Positions 1-10,740 of a DNA stretch of 64,000 nucleotides are shown here, piece by piece. A program made the translations under genes and the position numbers. Location: contig JANATG010000001.1 in the NCBI GenBank assembly GCA_029449235.1, forward strand, positions 2,976,001 through 3,040,000, given 5' to 3'. Origin of the DNA: Linnemannia schmuckeri. Its lineage: Eukaryota; Mortierellomycota; Mortierellomycetes; Mortierellales; Mortierellaceae. Every line of letters begins with the position of its first letter. Positions within the stretch are counted from its first letter, which is position 1. Below the pieces are notes generated by a model that was not told the DNA's origin, did no database searches, and was given only the letters and a program-made list of their open reading frames with translations.

Positions 1-3000
1 GTTTGCTTTCTGTTTCTTTGCTACATCCCTCTCTATAAAATATCTACCAGACCATGGGATGCCAACTTTCAATGGCCATCCACAACTGCTTGGTTCGCAA
101 GTAGATCTTTTTGACAGACTCCTAGGAAATCAGTCCAATTCCTGCAACACCTTAACAGGCGATGATCACAGTCCTATGGTTAGACTTTAAACTAAATCGA
201 TCAACATTGGATGGGCAAGGACAACAACATGCAATCCTGTGATGCTTAAAGAGAGTTTAAAAGTTCTTCTCAGAACTGAAGAGGGAAGACCGGCCTGGGT
301 TATTGTCACATTGATAGTAAAGACTGACAAGCAAAAATAATAAAAAAACGTGCCAACCTTTAGACTCAAACAAAAATACGGCCTCATGACTGCAAAGTAT
401 CCCTGAGGAATACCTTTGAAATGCTTGAATAAATGGAGGGAAAGCTGCGAGAGATTGCGGAGGACAGGTCCTTTCAACTGTCTTAAATGACGATGTGAGC
501 CGGATGCAAAATACAGGGGGCAAAAGTGAGAGGGGGTTGAAGGGTAGGAAGGATTAGAAGCACGGGCAGACGAAGGCATCGATTTGATTTGACATCAGCC
601 ATAACGGCTTCGTTATAAGTAAGCAAACGCTGCTTGTCTGGCCCAATTATCCATTATCACTAGCGTAGTCTGCATGCAGAACCTGTGAAAAATGTGACCC
701 GATCGACAGGGACAGACAGACAGGCACTCAGCAGCAGGCGAAGAGAGAAGAGAAGGTGGACGGAGGAGGATGGGTGGGATGAGGTCCAAACACAGTTTGA
801 CTTGACCCAAACACAGTTTGGTACAAGGAAAAAAATATAAGATGCTCAGCAGGATTGATTTACCCTGCCTTCGTGTCCAACAAAACAAACAAAAACGACA
901 CTTCTACCGTACTCTCTCTCTCGTTTCTATTTCAATACTACTCCGTCCAGTTTGAGCTCTCACCTTGCGTTCATTTGATCTCTCCGTTATTTTCCCTGGC
1001 ATCCATTCGTACTCGCTTCTGACTCTCTTTTTTTTTCTTGTTTTGAGCTGATTTTTTTTTTTATTTTATTTTTTTTTTAACCTTGCAATTTGATAGCGAT
1101 TTGTAACAGGATTATTTGTGGTAAGGCGAAACAACTCGCGGCCTTGGACTCGTTATCAATAATCGGTTTGACAGCTCCTACTTTGATCAAAAAAGGAGGT
1201 TAGTTTCAATAAAGTCGATGTTCACTCCCTTCCTTTTTTTGCTTTAAGACCAAGAGTGCAAAAGCTAGTTATGAGAAATGAACAAAAGAAGATATAAAAA
1301 ATTTGCTCGCGACTGATATGAGTAAGAAGAGGAGAACCAAAGGACTGATTCAAGTCGGATGTGAAACTTAGAAACGGATTTTTTTGGCACGAGGAGATCG
1401 ATCCAATCCGGTCCCTGACTGGCTTCAATGACCATCGGATTATATGAAATATGTGGCCTCTGAGAAGAAAACACCAAAGGAACGCGGCAAAAAAAAAAAA
1501 AAAAAAAAAGAAGAAAGAAGACCCAGGAGTGAAATACATAAACAAAAAAAAAGTCTGAAAGAAAGTCATTATGGTCAAAGAGAATGAAGAGGAAAAAGAC
1601 GAGGATGGCGAGGCATGCAAGGCCAAACCGTATTTTGAGATGCTCTCATCCCAATTGATTCAGTCCAATCCACCTCATCCCTCATCATCCATCGCCGCAT
1701 CTAACCCGCTGGCCAGAAAGCAGGAAACAAAAAAATGCTGGGTGTACATAGACTCTCAAAAACAAATAAGCCCCTGTGTCCTCTCCTTTTTTGTTCTTGT
1801 GCCTGCCATTGAGGAAAGAGGCCTGACATCCCATCGACCGAAAGGGAACTCTAAACCAGCTGAACAACCAATCCCAAGTTAGTCCATTATTGCTCACCCT
1901 TCTTCGCCGAAAGGAGATACCGAAATGAATTCAGTCTTCTACCACTCCTCCTGCTGTTGCTGTTGCGGAAAGTAGAATTGTCCTTGACTGTTTTCTTTCT
2001 TTCTTTCAGACTCTGTCTGCTATCTTTTGACTGATGGTTAAATGTTCCTCGGAAGGTATGAAGAGCCACTGAAGTCTCCCAAGCCCTGTTCAATTGCATG
2101 CAATTGACTGCTACAACGAAGCTACTTTGGAGGAAAAAAAAAAAAAAAAAAAAAAAAAAGCGGCGAGGAATGGTGCCAGAATGAGCAGTGCATTTGTGCG
2201 CTTTTGTTGTGTGGGTGAGGATGAAGCAAGTTGAGGGGTGCATTGCAATGCCGAGGTTCATAGTAAACAACAACACCAGCATGGACGACACTAACACATG
2301 TACTAATACTTGAGAGTAGAAGGGATACAACATATGTACAGTACACGTTCAGTGAATTTGCAAGTCCCCTATCCCCCTGAGTTCCCCTCACCTCGATACG
2401 CTGAACAAACAAATGGACCAAGATCCAATCAATATCGTGTCATCGCCATGCATTGTCTACCAATACAATTCCTGTTCCCCCTTTTCCTTTTTTTCACTCC
2501 CATCCATCCGCCCTAAAGCGGTGCAAAACGAGTGTGTGCGCGCCTTTTTATATTTATTATTATATTTCAACTCAATTGATTGAGGAAATCACCTTCCTAT
2601 TCGCCACCACCCACCCCTTCTCATCGCTTTCCTTCAGGCACTCTCACCCATCTTCGTCGTACGTTTATCATCCACCCATCGGGTCACTCTCAAAAGTACA
2701 AAAGCCGGCCACACCTTTCACCTTTTTTTAATCCCCTTTTCTCCTCCTACTTTTTTTCTCTTCTTTTTTTTTTTCTTTCGTCCAATCTCTTCCTTTTATC
2801 TATTCACTCTGTATTTATCCATCCATTTGCACTCTGTACACTCTTATACTCTTAACTTTTACCCTCTTTCTTCATACACTCACTCTTAGCTGCTCAGCTC
2901 ACCCTCTTATCCTTCTCTCTCTCCACCTATCTATACCCAGAGCATTCATTCATTCATTCATTCATTACCCTATTACACTGCACATATCCGTCCCTTCTTG

Positions 3001-3090
3001 TATCCCTATTCTTCTTTTACTCTCTTCTTTCTCCATATAACAGCATCAGCAACTTCTCTCCTTTCGTTATTTATTTACACAACTTACAAA
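1..3090. other. gene-poor leader region
   Basis: No ORF here shows a recognisable protein family; the short ORFs on both strands are mostly translations of poly-A/poly-T and CT-rich sequence. The last 400 bases are strongly pyrimidine-rich, with an AT-rich stretch near 2546-2570 and an (ATTC)n run at 2944-2966. They probably serve as promoter and 5' leader of the bZIP gene that starts at 3091. Two A-homopolymers near 1490-1509 and 2136-2159 are the only other notable structure. Confidence 0.6.
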
Positions 3091-3348
3091 ATGGACAGCT
3101 ACCCCAACCCGTACGCTGCTCTTATCGCAACTTTCAATCAAGTATCTCCCCAAAATAAGGATGACTTGGATGACCCTCAGAACCTCCCTGACGACGATTT
3201 GTTGCTCTGGGCCAACGCCCAGTTTACCTACGATATCCCCCCAGGCGTTGGTATCTATGAAGACGATATGGGTGTCAAACTGGCCATGAGTCAACAGCAA
3301 TTTCAGCACACTCAACAACAACATCAACAACAGCAACAACAGCAGCAA

Positions 3349-3380
<32 letters not shown>

Positions 3381-4795
3381 GCAACAGCAACAGCAACAGC
3401 AGTTTCAGCCGCAGCAACAGCAGCCTCAATCCTCACTGGCTGCTCAACAACAGCAGCATGCTCTCCAATACCAACCCTCTGACATGCAACGCCAGCTGCA
3501 GCAGTTTGATGCTATTCACAGATACCTCGACTCAACCTCTTCTGAAGGTAACCACCGGCGCCATTCAATGCCATGTTTATTATTCATGCAAAGAGCTACG
3601 CTTATCATGCATTTTCTTGATATACACATGAACGTGACCACTCTTATTAATGATAGAGCTATATCCATTCCTGTTTATTTGACAACCCTTAGATCCAAGG
3701 ACTTCTCTGGCTGTGGTCGAGAGATCTCGCCAAAGGAACCCCGCCACTAGCGCCGTAACTTCAGGCCCCGCTCCCCAGCCCATCCATTACGATCCCCGCA
3801 TGAACGTCATTTACCCCCATACTAGCCACGCAGAATCCTCCACGTCCTTTTCTGCCCCGACCACTGCCGGTCCCATCAGCCCTGCGGCCGCTCGTCTCCT
3901 TCGCCAACCATTTTTGTCCCTTCAAACCCCACACCTTGCTCACCAGCAGCAACAACAACAGCAGTCTCATCCAGGTCCTAGCTCAGCCTATTTGGTTGGC
4001 CCATCCCCCCTGTCTTCGCCTACGACTATGTCCGATTTCCACCATCTCCAGATCAGTCCCTTGCCCCCAATCACACCATCAAAGCCAAATGATGAGCTGC
4101 AAGGCTTGAGAGGGACTGCACGCAAGGATGGTGGAAGCGGAAGCGGTAGCAGTAGCAGCAGTACCAACGCGACGACAGGTACGCCTGCAAACTCTCCTGC
4201 CAACTCTGTCGCCTCCAGCAAGGCCAATGCTTCTTCTGGGGTCTCTCCACGCGAGGAAGAGCAAAGGCAGGTCGAAAAGGAGATGGACGAGTACGACCTC
4301 GAGCTTGAAGACCAGAACGAACAGGCTCCTGCTGAATCTAAGAGTTCTTCAAGCTCAAAGTCCAAGATTCTTGCTTCTCTGGAGGGTTTGTCTCAAGACC
4401 ACCCTGAGTACGCCGCCAGATTGGCGGCTGAAGAGGACAAGCGTCGAAGGAACACTGCGGCCTCTGCACGGTTCCGTCACAAGAAACGCCTGCGTGAGCA
4501 GATTCTCGAAAAGACGGCCAAGGAGATGACAGCAAAGTCAGAGATGTTAGAGGTGCGGGTCCGAGAGCTTGAGATGGAGATCAAATGGCTGAGAGGATTG
4601 ATTGTGGAGAAGGACTCACGGTCGTTAGATGTGAGTGCTACAGCCCCAACGTCGACAGTGTCATCGGCATCCCTCGGCGGAGAGCCTGCGGGCAGCGCGG
4701 CCCTTGGTACGTCTCGGACTGGATCCAAAACAGAGGGTGTTACACTCTCAAGATCTGCATCAAAAGCCAAGCGTGGCAAGAAGTCGCAGGCATAG
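3091..4795 (+). CDS. polyglutamine-rich bZIP transcription factor (MetR/Cys-3/Met4-like)
   Basis: Two exons, 3091-3547 and 3693-4795, with a GTAACC...TTAG intron, give a protein of 519 residues. The ATG at 3091 is chosen because it follows a clean leader (ttacaaaATGG) and no earlier in-frame ATG is supported. Near residues 70-115 there is an almost pure Gln run encoded by mixed CAA and CAG codons, with a second short Gln run in exon 2. Ser/Pro/Thr-rich segments follow. A classic basic region lies at about residues 402-418 (RRRN406TAASARFR414, the N-x7-R signature) and is followed by a leucine zipper to about residue 465. The basic region (NTAASARFRxKK) resembles fungal regulators of sulfur metabolism (Cys-3, MetR, Met4/Zip1), which bind DNA as dimers in the nucleus. 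The family is clear; the sulfur role is inferred from the basic region only. The Gln tract is likely length-polymorphic. Confidence 0.85.
3295..3420 (+). repeat. CAA/CAG trinucleotide tract coding for polyglutamine
   Basis: Runs of CAA and CAG triplets lie inside the first exon of the bZIP gene and encode a stretch of more than 25 Gln broken by a few His and Phe. Because CAA and CAG are mixed, the tract is less slippage-prone than a pure repeat but still a likely site of length variation. Confidence 0.85.
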
Positions 4796-5138
4796 CCGTT
4801 GTAAATAAAAGTAAACTAATTTCATAGACAACGCAGAGAAGATACTTGATGTGCACCGGAGGGAATCTGGGAGTAGAAACTGGAAATGGAAACACGCGAG
4901 GACGGGATAGCAAGAAGAGAGATGGAAGCCGTTGACAGTCACCTTTGCTTAAGGGTACGAAGATCAGGCCAAATGTGTAAACAAGGCCCGGCGGGAGAAG
5001 CTCCACAGTCAGGCACACCAACACACACAGGCCCACATACATACTCCCACCAAGGTCGTCCTTTGTCTCTGCCTGTTTCTTTTACGCCTGTAATCCTCTC
5101 CTCTCCCTCCCTCACACTCACATTCGCACATTCACACC
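4796..5138. other. intergenic spacer between bZIP and mS23 genes
   Basis: This spacer holds the 3' end of the bZIP transcript and the CT-rich promoter of the mitoribosomal gene. No other feature was recognised. Confidence 0.6.
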
Positions 5139-6140
5139 ATGGCCTTCAAATCACCTCCCGCCAAGGTCCACAGCTACGTTACAAAGCTGTTAAAGGCCAA
5201 CCTCATCAAGAACCCCCCCGTCTGGTACCCCGCCGCTTCCCTCGCCCCTCCCTCCCCCACATTCCTCCGCGAGCGTGATCCCTCCGGTGCCAACCCCCAT
5301 GCCCAGCTCCCATTCGAGAGAGACGCCGAGATTAAAATGGAGGAGGAGGCTCTTGCAGCAGGAAAACCCGCACCAGCACCAGCATCAGCACCATCAACAG
5401 CACAAAAGGAGTTGACTCGCTCCTCAAGGTCACAAAAACACCTCCGCTGGAAGACCGAGCGGCCACAAAAGATTGTCTACCCAGAGGACAAGCTCCGTAG
5501 ACGGTTCTATGAGGACCACCCTTGGGAGTTGCGTCGTCCTAGATGCTTGATCGAGACCTCGGGAGATGGTACCCGCCGCAACTGGACTTCGCTCTTGCAA
5601 CCCGGCCGATCCATTGCCGATTTGACCGGTGAAGAGTAAGTCTTTTTTTTCTGTTGCAATCATGAGCTAGTTGCTCTCCGTCGTGTGTCATTGCTTGTCA
5701 ATTGGCCCCCGTATCTGTCTGATCGTGGATGATATCTTGTTGACTCGCCTGTCAATGAGCCTTTTGTCTGCCTGCTTCGAAGATAGAGTGGAGTCCCATC
5801 GCTTGTCACTAGTTTGCCTTCAGCCTTGTTCATGAACGATCTCATCAAAAGTTAAAGCATTTACTAACGTACTCTATGGCTGTTTCCTCATTACCTGAAT
5901 TGTAGTGTGATCCAATACCAGCTGTACTTAATGTCAACAGGAAAGTCTGAGCGGGAAGCCTATCACATCGCGACCGAAGAATTTTATTTGCACAGAGCTC
6001 AGGAGGAGACCGAGGCTCGTGTGGCCAAGGCTCAGGCCATGGCGTTCGGATTGAAGCCTCGCAGAAGCTTTGTCATGAACGGATTGAAGCGCGAGGAGGC
6101 CGCCCTCCGTGAGGCTGAGAGGAACGCAGCCAAGTTTTAA
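5139..6140 (+). CDS. RSM25: mitochondrial small-subunit ribosomal protein mS23 (Rsm25)
   Basis: Two exons, 5139-5635 and 5906-6140, joined by a GTAAGT...TGTAG intron of 270 bp, give 243 residues. The start at 5139 has a good context (caccATGG). Family marks are an N-terminal segment with the LIKNPPVWY motif (mS23 proteins read L-x-NxPxWY near residue 25), a central PEDKLRRRFYEDHPWELRRPR block, and a C-terminal helix rich in Glu, Arg and Ala (GKSEREAYxxAxxEFYxxR). mS23/Rsm25 is a structural protein of the mitochondrial 37S subunit. An Ala/Pro-rich insert near residues 70-85 is lineage-specific low complexity. Family assignment rests on recognised motifs, not on an alignment. Confidence 0.85.
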
Positions 6141-6474
6141 ACTGCAGGACAGCAAAAGGAAATTGGCCTTTGGATCAGGACTCGCACTTGTTGTTTCTTA
6201 TCTGGGAACAATGAGTGGATAAGGAGGAGCGACAGAGATCAAAAAAGCACACGCGCAGAAGCATCATAGAAGGAACATCATTCGCAAACCCTCATTTCTT
6301 AGCAATTGAACATCATTTTTTATCATTTTTTATCATTTTTGCCGTGGTGTATTTTACATGCATTTTCAGAACAGAAAGCTGCGACTAGAGTATTAGCTGT
6401 GTGCACACGCGTGAAGATTGGAGAGGAAAAAACTGTTGGATGGCGTGTTGGACTACGCGACTATTTCTTTCTTT
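6141..6474. other. intergenic spacer, convergent ends of mS23 and SRP14 genes
   Basis: This is the shared 3' region of two converging genes. A threefold ATCATTTTTT-like repeat sits at about 6310-6340. Nothing coding was seen. Confidence 0.55.
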
Positions 6475-7314
6475 CTATGCGGTGGCTTTCTTGGCCTTGG
6501 CAGCCTTTTTCCTCTCCTTCTTCTTGAGGTTGTCCATGTTGATCTTGATGATGTTGGTGTACTGGACCATAAACCTATCCAGATCCTGAGGTTGCACCTA
6601 TGTTTCCGTGACAGAGAAAAAGATAATGGCCAAAGAAGAGAATGTGAGAATTCCGGCAGAGATTAAAACAACAAAGTGGCACATATCCTTGAAGGGTTGT
6701 TTCTTCCATTGTCGCAAAAAGATTGAGACCTAGCTGTCCCCCTCGGATCCTTACAAGAGTGCTGAGTTTTGTCTTTGTGCCAGAATTGAGGCGAACGAGA
6801 GTAGGGTACTCCTTATCCTTGTCGTCAGCGCCCATGACTGCATCTCCTGACGCCTTTTCCGAAGCTTCTTCAGCCGCCTTGATCTTTTTCGTTGTGTACG
6901 AGTCTATGTTTGTATAAAAATGACAATGTAATTAGGATGAGTAATAATGCCTTGGAATGATACTTGATATCCTAGGTGCGAACAGAAAGTGCAAAGCAAG
7001 ACTGTAAAAAGCAAAGTGACCGAATACTCACGTCTCTTCATAGTCAGGTATACGGTCTTGGAAGTCTTGGAGTCCTCGAAGGCCTTGGCCATCTTGGTCA
7101 GGAACTAGATGGCAAGTGTGTGTGCATTTGCGTAAAAGAGTTGATCAGTTTTCAGTTATTTGTATGTTATTTCCTGATGTCTCCATATTGAGTTCTGACT
7201 GCATTTAGATTGACGATCCCAGTGGGTCCAAAGTGGTTGCTGTTGTAGCTGTTGTGTGTTTATTATGCTGCTCTGTGTTTCCCGCTGAGGTACCTTGTCG
7301 TTGTCGAAGAGCAT
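6475..7314 (-). CDS. SRP14: signal recognition particle subunit SRP14
   Basis: Four coding exons on the minus strand, 7314-7294, 7104-7032, 6903-6755 and 6597-6475, give 121 residues; lengths 21+73+149+123 close the frame. The protein begins MLFDNDKFLTKM, matching the SRP14 N-terminus. It continues through a KTVYLTMKR strand, a central STLVQPQDLDRFMVQYTNI block and an INMDNLKKK motif (in animal SRP14: xxNLLRANMDGLKKR). It ends in a Lys/Ala-rich basic tail. SRP14 pairs with SRP9 (SRP21 in fungi) to bind the Alu domain of SRP RNA and slow elongation during ER targeting. The first coding exon is only seven codons, so the gene is easily missed by ORF scans. The length agrees with the family (about 110-150). 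Confidence 0.9.
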
Positions 7315-8505
7315 CTTGTTCTATGGTCGATGTAAGAGTGTCGAAGAAAGGGGGTTGATGAGCGTGTTGTTGGCTATTCAAGTGGTGGTTCTGTGAATAA
7401 GCAAGTTCATCACGTGCGCAGACATATCGACTCTCAGTTCATGGTGACATGCATATCTACTTTTTCTTTTTTCTTCTTACTTTTCTGTGTGCTTCCACCT
7501 TTTCTCGCCATCCAGAGCTGGTGTGGCATTCTTTTCATTACCGAATGATAGAGATACCTCTGCGACAAAAGAATCTTTTAGCCTTTGGCTGTTCCATAAG
7601 GTAATGAGTATCTAGCAAACCGCAAACAGGCTAGCAGACACAATGGCGAAGCTATTAAAAAGAAGAAAATGGCCGAGTAAGGTCTAAAGGAAAAAAAGAA
7701 AGGCAGACACCCTTTGTGCCTTACACCTGCCAGAGCTAACTGTAAAACTTTTGTTTCCACAGATTCACAGGTGCTGTAAATGGCTTGGGTACTCCTCCTT
7801 CTAAAAGCCACCACTCACTCCATGTTTGCTTTCCCTCCCTTTCTTTTTCATTCTTTCCTGGGAAGATTTCCTGGGCAAACATAGATTTCTTCCCATCCCA
7901 TCAACCTGCGACGACCTGCCGGTATTGTTACTACTTTTTTTTTTCTTCCCTCCGTTTTTTTTTCTCCCAGTTCATAAAAAAACCGCGGATATGAATTGTA
8001 AGAAAATGGGAAGAAGAAGAAACAACAGGAGAACAAATAAAATGGTAAAATGAAACGCGGAAGGAGGAAAAAAATGCGTTCAAACTTGGCCCCAGCTCTA
8101 CCCGCGACGGCAGCATTGGGTCTTTCCCGCCGACACTCCGTGAACGGATCAAGCGATAAACATTACACTCGGAGAAATAAAAAGAAAAAAAAAGGTGAGC
8201 GGAAAACTAGTAGACGAGGGAGAGGAGAACAACTACGGAGGATAGTAAAGAAACAGAGAGTGAAAGCGGTATGGGATGTTGTAAGCAACGACTGTTTTTC
8301 AAGCAGCGAACTATCATGACGAACTTCGTTTTTGTCGCTTTGCGTCAATTTTCAACAAAAAATGATCCTGGCTCTCAATCGTTCTCGCTGTACAGCATCA
8401 GTCTGAGGATTGAATGTACATTGTTTCGTTTTATTTTTGAGTGGTCTACTCTAGATAAGGTGGATGGTATGTTCAAGCCAACTTGGACTAAAAAATCGTC
8501 CTGCT
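7315..8505. other. intergenic region upstream of SRP14
   Basis: This 1.2 kb separates the SRP14 start from the BNA1 stop codon. It holds T- and A-rich runs and purine-rich stretches. ORFs in it have no family resemblance and low-complexity translations; I see no gene. Confidence 0.55.
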
Positions 8506-9685
8506 CTACTTGGCAATGTTGGTGTGGCCGCAGGACTTGCATTTGCGAAGGGACTCATCGGCAGCATAACGCTTGATGACGGGGGCAAGCTGCTTGCCAA
8601 GATCGATGCAGTGGAACGATTCCTCATACACAATCTCTGCACACTTTTCGCAGTACCAGCGCAGACGATCTACATTGGGAGAGGATTCAATTGAGAAAGA
8701 ACGGCGAGTTAAAAGGCATTGTTTGGACGTGTCGGTTGGGTGCTAAAAAGGGATAGTGAAGGGCAACTTAAGAGGCCCTCAGATTATTTTTTTTTTTTTT
8801 TTTTTTTTTTTTGATGAATCGATTAAGGTAACTTAAGAGGCAGGTTTGGTCAAGGTTCCTTAAGAGGTGCTTTGAAATAAATGACACATCACAATACAAA
8901 ACAAAGCAGAGTGGGCATGTGGACACGGCGGGGAGGAGCAGGGAGATGGTGGGAACGTACCAAGGGCTTCGGCTGGGCGCTGACGCTCAATGACGATCCC
9001 AACAGTGTCGGCAAAACGGACAGGGTTGTGTGGGGTGTTGGCTGGCGGTAGAAATGGAAAAGCGGAGAAGGGTTAGTGTCTATGGGTCGTGTGCCTATCT
9101 TTGAGGCAGGGTTCATATATTTGCCACTCCGGAAGGACGAAAAGACAGATAGATAGACGACCGGAAGCGGTCTTTAAGATGACGGCTCCGATTGCATTTC
9201 TTTTATCATTTCTTCTTTCATTTCGGGGAAGGAGAGAAAGAAGAGGAAGGACGTGTTTTTTAAGCAGCGCAGCATTACCTGGCAAGAGGAACATCTCGCC
9301 TTCCTTGATGGGGATATCCTTGAACTCGCCATTGTCGACAACCTTCAACAACATGTCTCCCTTATGCTGGAAGAACCATTCCTGTATAGTAAGAAGGAAG
9401 AATAAGGTCAATGTCCGATACTTTTCAATTGCGTTGCTAGCGTGAAACAAAATGTGTGCGAATGAGCTGCATCACAGAAAAAGTCAATGCAACTACGATT
9501 CAACACATGCATGCGTTAAAAAGTACCTCGGTTTCGTTGACGTGGTAGTCGGTGCGGGCGTTGGGACCTCCGACGGCCATGATGATAAAGTCACCGCGCT
9601 GGACGAGGTAGTTGTTGACGGGAGGCTGGAGCTTGTCCTTGTGCTCCTCGATCCATTTGCCAAAGTTGATGGGAAGTGCGATCAT
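8506..9685 (-). CDS. BNA1: 3-hydroxyanthranilate 3,4-dioxygenase
   Basis: Four minus-strand exons, 9685-9527, 9381-9279, 9041-8961 and 8669-8506, give 168 residues with all phases closing. The enzyme opens the ring of 3-hydroxyanthranilate with O2, a cytosolic step of the kynurenine route from tryptophan to NAD. The cupin iron ligands are visible as His48, Glu54 and His92 (spacing +6 and +38 as in known HAAO). They lie in the blocks GGPNARTDYH and LPANTPHNPVRF. The C-terminus carries the rubredoxin-like metal site of fungal and bacterial enzymes, with WYC121xxC124 and C158xxC161. The T-homopolymer at 8789-8812 lies in the last intron. The His48 and Glu54 codons are split between exons 1 and 2, so no single exon looks complete. 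Confidence 0.93.
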
Positions 9686-10740
9686 TTTTCGTTGTTTGTT
9701 GTCTTGGTTGTAGTTGAAGTGGAGGAGGAGAGTGTTTATTGTTGTGAGTAAGGAGGAGAAAGAGTGAATGAGAGTTCGATCAGGAGAGAGGAGGAGAGAA
9801 GAGAAGCGAAGTTGACTAGAAAGGTGGATAGAGTGATGGTGGGAAAAAAAGTAAAAAGAAGGGCCGTTCAGGTCAGGTGCCACCAGAAGAGTATGATGTT
9901 GGACTTTTGAACACGTCCAAAAAAAAAAAGGAAAGAGAACGATCGCGTTCAACTCTGATCATACTGAGATACCCTTCTCAACGCGTCGTCCTTCTTACGT
10001 ACTTCGCAGATATACATACGCTGTTATATCAAACCTGGCGCCTCTTAGACGCCTTGACACGCGAGACTGAGGTTGTGTCTCACCAACCAGCGGGTCCAGA
10101 CCCTCTCCCCGCACACTTCAGGCATGGAAACAGGGGAACCAGAGAAGAGGAAGCCCCAGGAAAGAGTGGAAGAGAGAACCTTTTGTGTAGAGTTCAATCG
10201 CAGCTTTCCCTCTTTCCGCCTCCCTTCTTCGTCTCCTTCTAATCGCTAAACATTTCCTTCCAGGAACATGAGAACGAAAGCATGGCTCACAACAACAACA
10301 ATAACAAGTAACAATAACAACTCTAATCAGATACCAATCCTTTGTGTCCTTCCTTCTTCTGAATCCCAAAATGTATTGTATAGATCGAACGGACATCCGG
10401 TTTTCGATGGTGGGCGGAGTCCCACGCGTGGTATGAATCATGGCCATTCAGAGTTAACTCAATCGGCAAAGATAAACAACCCACACTAAAAAACTTTTTT
10501 TCTTTTACGCCCGCACTTTGTCATAAAAACTGCCCACGAATCCTCCCTTCCCTCTTTTTTTTTTTTTTTTTTTTTTTAATCGCTTCCTTTGCTTTTGCCC
10601 ATCTTTTTCACCTTCGGGTCACCCCCAACCAAGAATCCATCTCCTCAGTTAACTTTTTCACGACTAGGATACCCATTCAACAACAAGCACAACAAAACAG
10701 CAACAAACAACAAGGAACCGGATCCGTACAGCAATAAAAC
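9686..10740. other. divergent promoter region between BNA1 and the purine permease
   Basis: The two genes are transcribed away from each other across about 1.05 kb. A CAACAACAACAATAACAAG-type repeat lies near 10289-10320 and a T-run at 10556-10577. A single GATAA sequence at 10471 could serve a GATA factor of nitrogen regulation, which is common upstream of fungal purine permeases; one five-base match is weak evidence. No ORF is convincing. Confidence 0.5.

Noticed and set aside
1222..1626. 134-residue minus-strand ORF with poly-Phe
   Set aside because: It is built on a poly-A tract and lacks any protein-like features.
3067..3429. Minus-strand ORF rich in Leu opposite the bZIP first exon
   Set aside because: It is the complementary reading of the CAA/CAG polyglutamine tract and has no independent support.
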